Part shown: positions 7,631-14,849 of the stretch, piece by piece | Layout of the letters: each line of letters begins with the position of its first letter | Numbering within the stretch: position 1 is the first letter of the stretch | DNA from: a virus | IMG/VR virus record: IMGVR_UViG_3300010150_005239 | Coordinates: 1 to 22,475 of that record | Strand: one strand, 5' to 3' | DNA: 22,475 nucleotides | The notes under the pieces: generated by a model | Database searches by the model: none | Told to the model about the DNA's origin: nothing | Seen by the model: the letters and a program-made list of their open reading frames with translations, nothing else | Program-made: the position numbers and the translations under genes

Positions 7631-7660
7631 ACCATACACGCCAGAGGTCACTTTTGTCAA
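7631..7660 (-). promoter_or_regulatory. Candidate sigma-70 promoter in the largest intergenic gap
   Basis: On the minus strand a perfect TTGACA (7655-7660) is followed after 18 bases by TATGGT (7631-7636, 4 of 6 consensus bases). The site occupies the 39-base gap between two genes, the longest gap in the window. The expected start is about 7624, only two or so bases before ATG 7622, so the transcript would be nearly leaderless. That fits the absence of a Shine-Dalgarno sequence there. It would drive the unknown gene, ssb and the sigma factor. Confidence 0.5.
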
Positions 7661-7661
7661 G

Positions 7662-8036
7662 TTAAATTATGGGAACGCCACTAATCTCGTCTTCTGTAAC
7701 CCTTTTGTGGCTTTTTACTTTAAGGCCTGCCAGACCAAAGGTGTTGCCTTTGGCAATCCCCTCACAACAAGCAATCTGAACAATCTCCATTATTGCTTGA
7801 CCAAAAAATTCGTCATTCCAGTCTTCTTGCGAACATGGAACAGACCCTATATGTGTGTTATTGAGGTAGACATGCATAAGTTCACAACTAGGCTGAAAAG
7901 CAACAGTTGCTCCCGTTGCATATTCTTTATCTTCCAATTCCTTCTCTGCTTCTGCTTCTGCTTCTGCCGCTTCTGCTTCTGCTGCTGCTGCTGCCTCCGC
8001 TGTCTCCAAAAAACCTTCATCAAAATAGTGACTCAT
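7662..8036 (-). CDS. Unknown protein with Ala/Glu repeat
   Basis: This 124-residue protein starts at ATG 8036, which shares one base with the polymerase C-half stop (TGATG); AAAGGAAA lies upstream at good spacing. A TTG codon one position earlier is a less likely start. Residues 12-34 are a low-complexity alternation of Ala and Glu (EAEAEAEA), probably a charged helix or flexible linker. The remainder (about 40-124) is a compact-looking domain with cysteines at C51, C69, C90 and C91 and a hydrophobic helix AIMEIVQIACCEGIA. I do not recognise the family. The repeat is encoded by a hexanucleotide tandem that could vary in length. It lies between the polymerase C-half and the ssb group. Confidence 0.7.
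   Translation of the reverse strand: MSHYFDEGFLETAEAAAAAEAEAAEAEAEAEKELEDKEYATGATVAFQPSCELMHVYLNNTHIGSVPCSQEDWNDEFFGQAIMEIVQIACCEGIAKGNTFGLAGLKVKSHKRVTEDEISGVPII
7945..7996 (-). repeat. GCAGAA/GCA tandem microsatellite in coding sequence
   Basis: The plus strand reads as repeated TTCTGC units mixed with CTG triplets. On the coding strand this gives GCAGAA and GCA units encoding Ala-Glu and Ala runs. All steps keep the frame in multiples of three, so slippage would change protein length without a frameshift. Confidence 0.85.
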
Positions 8037-9772
8037 CAAATTTCCTTTACTTTCTTAACAGAGAGAGAACCTTGATTAGTTCTTTCTCCTTGAATTAGTA
8101 CAGTATTTCCTTCAAACAGCATTGCTTGATATTTCTTGTAGGGTTCTGGGAAACAGACAACATCATCAAGGGCACATGAAGAATCAGAGACGGTCAATCT
8201 CGCCATCTTCGCTCCAGGGTCTTTACCCTTCTTTGTGACCAACTCGTGTGCCTTATCTATTTTAACAGCCACAACCATATAGTCAAGTGCCTGACCCCCT
8301 AAAAATTCCCGACAGGTGGTATTAGCGTTGATAGCCTCTTCTCGGCCATCCACGACGCTGCAAGATAGCGAAACCCCGAGATATTTCTCTTCTGACCAAG
8401 CTATGAAGTCCATGCTGTCTTCTAAATCTTGACCTGGGTTCTTCAGTACAAGAAGTAAATCCTTAAGTTTTTCACCTCTTTTTTTAGTGGAAGCACCTCC
8501 ACCACTGATTCTCACACGCTTGCGAACACCATCATCATCAGTCTGAAACTGGAACTTACCCGGTTCTGAGCAGTCGTCGATAATGTCTATAAGACAAGTC
8601 CACTTTTTAGAAGCCCACTTTTCCCTTACCCATTCCTGCTCTGATGCCTTAACATTCTTGTTCCATTGAGTGTACTCAAAGAACATCTTCCTGCGACTGA
8701 CCTTAAAGTAGTCCAAGGCACCGCAGTTGATAAGAGCCTCATTCACTGTCTTATTTGTAAAAGGAGCGAAGAAACATAGGTATTCTAGCCAGGACCACTC
8801 TTTGGGCTCTTTACCCAGTAGTTCAGTAGTCTCCTTGATTTGTTTGTAGAGTTTCGTTGATGCGGATTTACCAATGTCACGAATCTCTTGGGTTCCCATG
8901 CGAATCTTCCGGTCTTTAATTTGAGCGTAAGGACGAATGTCAAAAAACTCAGGAAGAAGAACATCCATGTCTAGGGTTTTAGCGTCATTAACTACTACAG
9001 CAATCTCTTCATACTTATCTGATTTCCAGTCTGCACCAATAATGTAGGAGCAGGCGAACTCAATTGGGAAGTGAGCCTTGCAGTAGGCAGTCCAGTAAGC
9101 ATTTTTACCATAGGTTACAGCATGAGATTTATTAAAGGAGTACTTCTGACTTTCACGAATCCAACCAAAAACCTCTAAGGCAAGTTCGTCATTTAGAATA
9201 CCTGTCTTTTTACACCCCTCAAGGAATCCCTTCTCAACCAATGCCATGATGTCAGCTTTTTTCTTACCGATAGCCTTACGCAGAATATCTGCCTCTTGCT
9301 CAGTAAAACTTGCCATCATTGAAGCAATACGCATAGCTTGTTCTTGGTAAGCTAATACACCAAAAGTCGCTCTCAGAATAGGTTCTAGAGCCGGATGGAT
9401 ATTCGTCACTGGTTCACGACCATGTTTTCTATCCACATAACGCTCTGTCATACTCTTAGGGGGAGTACCGCTCATGGCACGAAGGCAACCCGGTCTCAAC
9501 AATGCGTTCAAAGCACCTAAATCCTCCAAGTTCTTAGGTTTGGAGTCTTTGGACCATCGCCTACCGAGATTACTCTCAAGTTGGAAAATCCCTTTGGTGA
9601 TACCCTCTCCCATTAACGCCCAGACTATAGGGCATTCCAATGAGACATTGTGAATATCTACATCAGCCAAGGGGATTGGGTCACCGGGTTCGGCGTGGAA
9701 ATCTTCTTTCGACTTGTAATTGGGGTCAACGATTTCCCAGCGACACCCACAAGGATAGATTACATCAGGCAT
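8036..9772 (-). CDS. dnaE: DNA polymerase III alpha, C-terminal half (split DnaE)
   Basis: This 578-residue protein begins where the other half (12136-14229) ends. After an N-terminal extension with a CGC motif (8-10), residues 32-68 match the DnaE segment just after the third catalytic aspartate region, ending in TKGIFQLES (59-67). Then come LNALLRPGCLRA (88-99), FGVLAYQEQAM (137-147), RKAIGKKKADIM (165-176) and SFNKSHAVTYGKNAYWTAYCKAHFP (212-236), all standard C-family fingers motifs. The C-terminal 60 or so residues look like an OB fold. It lacks the PHP domain and the PDxDxD box, so it must work with the N-half. No Shine-Dalgarno sequence precedes ATG 9772, but a perfect consensus promoter ends five bases before it. 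A clear beta-clamp-binding motif was not identified. Confidence 0.93.
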   Translation of the reverse strand: MPDVIYPCGCRWEIVDPNYKSKEDFHAEPGDPIPLADVDIHNVSLECPIVWALMGEGITKGIFQLESNLGRRWSKDSKPKNLEDLGALNALLRPGCLRAMSGTPPKSMTERYVDRKHGREPVTNIHPALEPILRATFGVLAYQEQAMRIASMMASFTEQEADILRKAIGKKKADIMALVEKGFLEGCKKTGILNDELALEVFGWIRESQKYSFNKSHAVTYGKNAYWTAYCKAHFPIEFACSYIIGADWKSDKYEEIAVVVNDAKTLDMDVLLPEFFDIRPYAQIKDRKIRMGTQEIRDIGKSASTKLYKQIKETTELLGKEPKEWSWLEYLCFFAPFTNKTVNEALINCGALDYFKVSRRKMFFEYTQWNKNVKASEQEWVREKWASKKWTCLIDIIDDCSEPGKFQFQTDDDGVRKRVRISGGGASTKKRGEKLKDLLLVLKNPGQDLEDSMDFIAWSEEKYLGVSLSCSVVDGREEAINANTTCREFLGGQALDYMVVAVKIDKAHELVTKKGKDPGAKMARLTVSDSSCALDDVVCFPEPYKKYQAMLFEGNTVLIQGERTNQGSLSVKKVKEI

Positions 9773-9777
9773 AGTAT

Positions 9778-9806
9778 ATTATATCACGGCATGGGGAAGT
9801 TGTCAA
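9778..9806 (-). promoter_or_regulatory. Perfect extended sigma-70 promoter at the start of the polymerase C-half
   Basis: On the minus strand TTGACA (9801-9806), a 17-base spacer and TATAAT (9778-9783) match the sigma-70 consensus at all 12 positions. The spacer ends in TGA, giving the extended -10 form TGnTATAAT. The TGA is also the stop codon of the exonuclease gene. Five bases follow the -10 before ATG 9772, so the expected start is at or next to the A of the ATG, a leaderless messenger. The ATG has no Shine-Dalgarno sequence, which agrees. Confidence 0.75.
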
Positions 9807-10536
9807 CGAAACAGTTCTTCATTTCCAGGCGGCGTTTGTCAGAGCCCGGCTTCTTAGCTGTCATAAACCTCTCCATTTTAAATAGCTTGATTGCCATTTG
9901 AGCGGTAATATGGACATCAATGTCAGCAGCGTGAGTTTGACTTAGAAGGGATTCTGGCACCCCCATGTAGGCAGCTAGAGTACCCAATTGAAGATTCTGC
10001 AACTCTTTCTTTTTGCCTGTCTCAATATTTTCATTCCAAAACCACATATGTTTCATAACGTCGAAGCTATGAACCTGATTAAATAGGCGGGGTTTCATCT
10101 TACCCTCAATAAAGCGGTCCTTCTCAGTTGGTCCATACTTATGACAGTACCTAGAAGTAATAGGGTTATCGAACCCCTCAATGTTATACCCACAAGAGAC
10201 AGGAGCCTTAAACCCAGACTTTCCAGGTTTGCCATAGTTGTACTTATCAACCCAGGAAACAAAGGTGGGCCACACAACGTCGATGCTAGGAGACTCGTTA
10301 AGTTCCGCCTTGAACTTATCTACAGTGATTTTCCTAACTTCTTCTGCGTGCCACTTAATGGTATCTTCTTCACAACCCTCTGCGTCCCAGTCAGGCCGGA
10401 TTTTCATTCTAAACTTATCGACAATCTCCAGCTTACGGGAGTGAACCATCGTTGCGGCTATCTCGATAATCTGACAGTTGTCAGGGTCTCGTCCTGCGGT
10501 TTCGTAATCGTATACACAAATTGGATTAAAATTCAT
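9784..10536 (-). CDS. DEDDh 3'-5' exonuclease (DnaQ-like)
   Basis: This is a 250-residue exonuclease of the DnaQ superfamily. Exo I is VYDYETAG (8-15) with D10 and E12 as metal ligands. Exo II is probably GYNIEGFDNP (116-125) with D123. Exo III is THAADIDVHIT (201-211) with H202 and D207 in the HxxxxD arrangement. C-family polymerases rely on a separate or inserted proofreading exonuclease, and this gene lies immediately before the polymerase C-half, so proofreading of the phage replicase is the likely role. ATG 10536 has GAGG about 7 bases upstream and overlaps the upstream glycosyltransferase stop as ATGA. Long inserts between motifs make it larger than E. coli DnaQ's catalytic domain. Confidence 0.9.
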   Translation of the reverse strand: MNFNPICVYDYETAGRDPDNCQIIEIAATMVHSRKLEIVDKFRMKIRPDWDAEGCEEDTIKWHAEEVRKITVDKFKAELNESPSIDVVWPTFVSWVDKYNYGKPGKSGFKAPVSCGYNIEGFDNPITSRYCHKYGPTEKDRFIEGKMKPRLFNQVHSFDVMKHMWFWNENIETGKKKELQNLQLGTLAAYMGVPESLLSQTHAADIDVHITAQMAIKLFKMERFMTAKKPGSDKRRLEMKNCFVDNFPMP

Positions 10537-11402
10537 CTAGTTACCTCTTCAGTTTCTAAGTGTAATGAACGCTGCTTCTTGACATGCTTAGTCCAAAAGT
10601 CCTGCCCTGTCATTTCGGGCCACTGGTTTTGTCTAGCCCTCAAGAGGGGTAGTTCATCCGTAAGCCTCTCCTCTGTCATTTCTGACCATTTATCTAATAC
10701 AAGTATTGGAAGGAAAGCCGACAAGCGTTCCATCCCCACAGTTCTGGTCACAATCGGAACAGCACCCATCTTCAACGCTTCCCACACTCTGAAGGAATCA
10801 TGTCCATTGCCCCTGGGGCAGGCGACGTAGTGGTGCTTCTTAAACTGCTTATAGTAGTCTTCCTGGCTTACGCTGTTCTCTTCAATGGTGACCCAAGGTT
10901 TGCCAGAGGCATAGACCCTAGGAATAAATTGACGGAAAACACATGTGTCGTGATTGAAGTTGACATAGCACATATTCTTGTACTTGTCTTGCTTAGTGGG
11001 AATATAGTTATCCCTAACATCTACTAGTGTATGAATATTCCTAGTCAACACACCCAGTGGATGATGTCTCATTTTAGGATGTTCCACATTCAGATTGTTC
11101 ACATACATGTAGTTCAAGTTCTCAGGAATAATATCATCAAAGAACATGAAGCTAGTCAATCCAGCCGTACTAGCAAAGTAGTAGGCAAACTCATTCTCTT
11201 CTAACCCCATATCTCCATTACGCATCAATAGGGAGGCAGTATGGTCCTGCTTATGCAACCAGTCCATACACACGCCAAAGTCCTTAAAGTCCAGGTAGAT
11301 AATCGTGTTATCTTTGGTAAGGGGCACTGGCTTGTCGGCTTTAAAAAACACGTCATACTGACCGTGTGGTGCGTGAGAGTCTGCTGTTATAAATTCGCTC
11401 AT
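10533..11402 (-). CDS. Exostosin-like glycosyltransferase
   Basis: This 289-residue protein carries the exostosin/GT47-type signature CPRGNGHDSFRVWEALKMGAVPIV (about residues 195-218), the nucleotide-sugar-binding part of a GT-B fold. It is preceded by a stretch of short strands and histidine-rich turns, with no N-terminal membrane anchor, as is usual for bacterial and phage versions. It transfers an unknown sugar, probably in the cytoplasm. ATG 11402 has AGGA 4-5 bases upstream. The gene lies between the two halves of the split polymerase, away from the main glycosyltransferase block (1-6239), which suggests a separate insertion or a rearranged order. Confidence 0.8.
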   Translation of the reverse strand: MSEFITADSHAPHGQYDVFFKADKPVPLTKDNTIIYLDFKDFGVCMDWLHKQDHTASLLMRNGDMGLEENEFAYYFASTAGLTSFMFFDDIIPENLNYMYVNNLNVEHPKMRHHPLGVLTRNIHTLVDVRDNYIPTKQDKYKNMCYVNFNHDTCVFRQFIPRVYASGKPWVTIEENSVSQEDYYKQFKKHHYVACPRGNGHDSFRVWEALKMGAVPIVTRTVGMERLSAFLPILVLDKWSEMTEERLTDELPLLRARQNQWPEMTGQDFWTKHVKKQRSLHLETEEVTR

Positions 11403-11403
11403 G

Positions 11404-11892
11404 TTATCCTGATGTTGGTGGAATATTTCGTGTGGTCATCTTTGTCGTTGGGACTGCACTACCGTAGTGTTCTTCCCATTGGTTTTTAGGCATGTATCTC
11501 ATGTCAACAGCCTTTTCTATGTCTTCCTTTTTCATCCAGGCTTGTTCTTTACCTGCTGTCCATTCTTTTTCGGTTTCCTTAACGTACTCTGATGGAACAA
11601 ACTCCTTGTCTTCATCAGGAGCTAATAAATCTAAGGGGAACTCAGTTTTACAACCTGGAGTTATGTCTACTGTCTCAAAAATTTTACTTGTAATATCACC
11701 TGATAACACACCCATTCTCAAGGGGGTTGATAGTGCTATGGCTAAGTCACGCTCAGCCTTTCCTTGGGCGTAGCCCTCACCAAACCTTACATCTCCGTAG
11801 GCACGAATGCCACACATAACAGACCCACAAATAAGTCTCAATATTACATACAGAGACAATATCAACGCAACCTGTAAAGCAATCACCAACAT
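11404..11892 (-). CDS. Membrane-anchored protein with capsid-arm-like segment
   Basis: This 162-residue protein begins with a strongly hydrophobic segment (3-22), a likely transmembrane or signal-anchor helix. FGEGYAQGKAERD (37-49) follows it. Residues 50-100 (LAIALSTPLRMGVLSGDI, then DITPGCKTEFPLDLLAP and DKEFVP) resemble the N-terminal arm found in some phage major capsid proteins, where a PG...FPLD..AP pattern precedes the HK97-type fold. That comparison is from memory and not verified. The remaining 60 residues are charged and do not look like a capsid core. The start is well supported by GGAGG before ATG 11892, and the gene shares one base with the upstream stop (TAATG). Function unknown. 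Confidence 0.7.
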   Translation of the reverse strand: MLVIALQVALILSLYVILRLICGSVMCGIRAYGDVRFGEGYAQGKAERDLAIALSTPLRMGVLSGDITSKIFETVDITPGCKTEFPLDLLAPDEDKEFVPSEYVKETEKEWTAGKEQAWMKKEDIEKAVDMRYMPKNQWEEHYGSAVPTTKMTTRNIPPTSG

Positions 11893-12155
11893 TACACTTC
11901 CTCCGCTTCAATTTCGTCTGCTACATCAGCTAGTCTCTGCACGAGTTTCGCTCGAATCTTACTTGCAGTAGTACGACTACCAGACTCAATACCTTCCTTA
12001 AAACCTTGATTGTATCGGTCCTGAGCATGACTGTCAGACTTTAAGCTGTAACATACACTTGTTGCCAACCAACCGGAGAATATCCCTATAGCTGTTGCTA
12101 TAGTGATACTAATTAAAGCAGTTGTCGCTGTTACTTCAACCATTAATGTGTCCAT
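11892..12155 (-). CDS. Small single-pass membrane protein
   Basis: This 87-residue protein has a hydrophobic helix at about residues 10-33 (TTALISITIATAIGIFSGWL), then DRYNQGFKEGIESGSR (46-61) and a C-terminal charged helix that may be a coiled coil. The Y-x-x-G-F-x-x-G pattern just after the membrane segment is repeated in the next gene (FGEGYAQG). ATG 12155 has AGGAAA 6 bases upstream and overlaps the end of the polymerase N-half by 20 bases. I do not recognise a family. A spanin or holin role is possible for a small one-helix protein, but lysis genes are not nearby, so I do not assign it. Confidence 0.7.
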   Translation of the reverse strand: MDTLMVEVTATTALISITIATAIGIFSGWLATSVCYSLKSDSHAQDRYNQGFKEGIESGSRTTASKIRAKLVQRLADVADEIEAEEV

Positions 12156-14229
12156 AAAAATTTCCTGTTCTAATCAGATTCAAACAACCTTTAATTTTGT
12201 CCAAGCAACTAATCCCGAGAACATCGAACTTCACATGGCCCATTGCCTCAAGGTCGTTCATTTCCATTCCCGCAATCAATGCTCCCGTAGTCTTATCATA
12301 CACCATCGGACACACTTCGGCAAGTGGCTCTTGCGAAATAACTACGCCCGCAGCGTGCTTACTTGTACCCTTCTTAGTGCCTTCTAGGCGAATTGCCTGC
12401 TCAAAAATTTTAGCAAGCGGGCCTTGTATATTACCGTCGTCGTCCAGATATGCCCACTCACGCAGGTCGTCAGGGCTATTTTCGAGGGTCCACTGGATAA
12501 TGCTAATGTCACCATCACCACCTTCATTTTTGTTATGCTCACGCATAATCTCAAGTTGGTCTTCAATATCAGCTTTTTCAGGTAGGTTCTCAGTAATCTT
12601 ATTGGCATCTTCATAGCTCATAATACCATGGGCACGAATAACATCCTTAATAGCACCACGCCCCTGCATAGTCTGGAATGTAATCATTTGAGCAACATGG
12701 TCTTCACCGTACCTCTGCTTCATATAGACAAGCACACGCTCACGCCCATGCTTCTCAAAGTCCATGTCCACGTCAGGCAGGGAAACGTGTTCGGCTGTAT
12801 TTCTACCAGCGTTATAGAACCGTTCAAACAACAGGTCGAACTCAATAGGGTCAATGTGGGTAACACCCAAGAGATACAGAATTAACGAACCAGCCGCAGA
12901 ACCACGTCCAGCACCAGTTAATTGACCATCTCGGACTGCCCAAGCAATAATGTCCCACACAATTAGGAAGTAGTCAGCTAGTCCTGCTTCATCCAGAACC
13001 GTCATTTCCTTCTCAAGTCTATCTACATAGTCTTTTTGTGTATATTCAAAGTTAGGGTGAGCAATCACCTTCTTAATTAAGTCTAATCTTTGCGTCCATC
13101 CTTCACGACATAGCTCTCTCAGATACTCAGCAGAGGTCTTATTGTCAGGGGTGGGGAACTTAGGAAGCATAGGAGGACCAGTAATCTTGTATTCCTCACA
13201 CATTGAGGCGACCAACAAGGTGTTACTTAGTTCTTCTGGGGTATGGATTGCCGCCATTGTCTCGTATGAGGGGATATGGTATCTGTCGGAACGAAAGAAT
13301 GTCCCTAGAGCCACGTCTTCCCCGCTAACGCTCTTTCTTTCAACCTCTCTTAAAGTTGTGTTCAGGTTGTTGCATAATAAAACCCGGTGGTCATATGCGT
13401 CTTCTGGATAGGCGTAGTGAGCATCTGGTGTTCCGATACACTTCAATCCTAGTTTCTTGGCGAGCCACCTCAATCCCTTTGCTACCACCTGGGAAGCAGG
13501 ACTGTTTTCTTGGTCAATTAGCTGAATTTCAACGAAGAAGTTCTCTTCTCCGAAAACATCTTGCAAAGACCTGATTTCTGCGGTTACTCTTTCTACCCAG
13601 TCAGGATGAACTAATTCCTTAGCCTCCTCATAGGAGTTTGCACTGTACGCATCTCCTGGGGTTTCAAAGAAGGCAGAGGCTAGGTGAGAACCCAGATGTC
13701 CACTGAAAGCAATAAGATTACCCCCACTAACCAATGACTTGATTGTAGGGAGGTCAATTCGGGGGTTGTAGTAGAATAAAGCTGGGTCAAATGCTTTAGA
13801 AGTAATCTGAATAAGGTCTTTCCAGCCCTGTTTGTTTTTGGCTAGAACAACCAAGTGGTTATTGTCACGCCTCTTGGTACTCTTATCACGAGGGTCATAT
13901 GAGGTGACGTATAGTTCACAGCCCAGAATAGGCTTTAGACCAGGAGATTCTACAACCTCTCCATTCTCACAATGTTCTTTTACATAATGATTCGCAAACT
14001 CTTCACCAGCAAAGTTTCTCTTTACATCCTTACCGTCCTTCACAACATGAAATCTATCACGGCTTAGAGCCGAAGAGAAGGACACAGCACCAGAAATGCG
14101 TCCATGGTCAGTGATGGCACAACCGGGCAGACCTAGCTCGTCGCATCGCTTTGCAACCTGTGAAGGTTTGCTGAGACCGTCAAGGAAACTATCGTGTGTA
14201 TGTACATGTAGTGGGAAATATGTTGACAT
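12136..14229 (-). CDS. dnaE: DNA polymerase III alpha, N-terminal half (split DnaE)
   Basis: This 697-residue protein is the first part of a C-family replicase. The PHP domain (1 to about 275) keeps its metal residues: H8, H10, H42, E105, H125, D269 and H271. The polymerase part shows GAGRGSAAGSL (439-449), the catalytic SLPDVDMDFE box (483-492, D488 and D490), THAAG-type KHAAGVVIS (624-632) and the third catalytic aspartate in VKFDVLGIS (666-674, D669). The protein stops about 25 residues after that motif, where an intact DnaE would continue through the fingers. The rest is encoded separately at 8036-9772. The final ten or so residues overlap the next gene's ribosome-binding site. No intein motif is visible at the end. 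Confidence 0.94.
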   Translation of the reverse strand: MSTYFPLHVHTHDSFLDGLSKPSQVAKRCDELGLPGCAITDHGRISGAVSFSSALSRDRFHVVKDGKDVKRNFAGEEFANHYVKEHCENGEVVESPGLKPILGCELYVTSYDPRDKSTKRRDNNHLVVLAKNKQGWKDLIQITSKAFDPALFYYNPRIDLPTIKSLVSGGNLIAFSGHLGSHLASAFFETPGDAYSANSYEEAKELVHPDWVERVTAEIRSLQDVFGEENFFVEIQLIDQENSPASQVVAKGLRWLAKKLGLKCIGTPDAHYAYPEDAYDHRVLLCNNLNTTLREVERKSVSGEDVALGTFFRSDRYHIPSYETMAAIHTPEELSNTLLVASMCEEYKITGPPMLPKFPTPDNKTSAEYLRELCREGWTQRLDLIKKVIAHPNFEYTQKDYVDRLEKEMTVLDEAGLADYFLIVWDIIAWAVRDGQLTGAGRGSAAGSLILYLLGVTHIDPIEFDLLFERFYNAGRNTAEHVSLPDVDMDFEKHGRERVLVYMKQRYGEDHVAQMITFQTMQGRGAIKDVIRAHGIMSYEDANKITENLPEKADIEDQLEIMREHNKNEGGDGDISIIQWTLENSPDDLREWAYLDDDGNIQGPLAKIFEQAIRLEGTKKGTSKHAAGVVISQEPLAEVCPMVYDKTTGALIAGMEMNDLEAMGHVKFDVLGISCLDKIKGCLNLIRTGNFYGHING

Positions 14230-14664
14230 TTACTGCTCTAATCTTTCGCGATAATTACGAATTTGACCTTTCTCAAACTCAACAGAATACGGTCTGCGAC
14301 CCCCCTTCTGGGCGGGCTCCAGGTACTCTCCTCGTTCTTCAATAAACTCTAAGACTTCATTAAGAAGGTCTTCTAGCTCACTTATTCTAGCATCGTTGTC
14401 TCCTTTTGTCAACCTCGACGCCGGAACCAGATTGAGAGATTCTGCTCCCTTCTGACAACAAGCCGCTGTCTGAACCAATCCTATAAGCATATCGCCGTAG
14501 TTTCGCTCTGCTTGAGATTGTTTCACTTGGTCCCAGAAGGTATCTATATTATCAATCAGGTGTCCATAAACCTCATGGGCGTTAACGTAGTCGCCTTCTG
14601 TTCTGACCCTTTCGCTTTCTACCCGAACATAGTCTTCAAATACGTGATTTACTCCTTGACTCAT
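14230..14664 (-). CDS. Unknown phage protein, MazG-like helical pattern
   Basis: This is a 144-residue, mostly helical protein. HEVYGHLIDNIDTFWDQVKQS (30-50) followed by GDMLIGLVQTAACCQKGAESLNL (57-79) resembles a family of phage proteins with an all-alpha, MazG/NTP-pyrophosphohydrolase-like layout. The usual EExxE metal ligands are not clearly kept, so activity is doubtful. The C-terminal half has an acidic helix (ISELEDLLNEVLEFIEERGEYL) and a basic tail. ATG 14664 follows a strong GAGGAG and overlaps the small upstream gene by four bases (ATGA). It is directly before the polymerase N-half, and a promoter-like site lies inside it (14384-14412). Confidence 0.7.
   Translation of the reverse strand: MSQGVNHVFEDYVRVESERVRTEGDYVNAHEVYGHLIDNIDTFWDQVKQSQAERNYGDMLIGLVQTAACCQKGAESLNLVPASRLTKGDNDARISELEDLLNEVLEFIEERGEYLEPAQKGGRRPYSVEFEKGQIRNYRERLEQ
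14384..14412 (-). promoter_or_regulatory. Near-perfect sigma-70-like promoter inside a gene upstream of dnaE N-half
   Basis: On the minus strand TTGACA (14407-14412), 17 bases, then TAGAAT (14384-14389) match 11 of 12 consensus bases. A transcript would start near 14377, about 150 bases before the polymerase N-half ATG at 14229, giving a leader from within the preceding coding region. It could raise polymerase expression independently of the upstream genes. Confidence 0.45.
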
Positions 14665-14849
14665 AACATCTCCTCTAATTCCTTAATTGATTCCTCAGAC
14701 CTGTATTTGATAATGAGAGAGCATTGCCTTTTGAGTTTTCTAAGGTCTCCAAGGATACGATGAACAGCACCTCCTGTTATCATACCATCATTAGCCTTTA
14801 TGGCTTGCTGAAAAGTCTCTATGTTTTTGTCGCTCATTATCTTGCTCAT
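14661..14849 (-). CDS. Small unknown helical protein
   Basis: This 62-residue protein is mostly helical (ETFQQAIKANDGMITGGAVHRILGDLRKLKRQCSLI region), with a basic middle and an acidic C-terminal end. ATG 14849 overlaps the HNH-like gene stop as ATGA and has GGGAAA upstream. ATG 14837 is an alternative. No family is recognised. Tight coupling to its neighbours supports its being real. Confidence 0.65.
   Translation of the reverse strand: MSKIMSDKNIETFQQAIKANDGMITGGAVHRILGDLRKLKRQCSLIIKYRSEESIKELEEML

Noticed and set aside
7907-8098. Plus-strand leucine-rich open frame over the repeat
   Set aside because: It is the reverse reading of the Ala/Glu repeat and the polymerase end; a run of Leu there is a composition artefact and not a membrane protein.
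9640-9772. Possible C-intein at the start of the DnaE C-half (DIHNVS)
   Set aside because: IHN followed by V and not C, S or T is not a splice junction, and the segment aligns with normal DnaE sequence (VDLDN-like), so the HN is coincidental.
10141-10830. Long plus-strand open frame of 229 codons
   Set aside because: It lies opposite the exonuclease and exostosin-like genes, which have clear family motifs; no ribosome-binding site or motif supports it.
12136-12230. Possible split intein at the end of the DnaE N-half
   Set aside because: The end shows a few Cys residues (SCLDK, GCLNL), but no N-intein block follows before the stop, and only about ten residues remain after NLIR.
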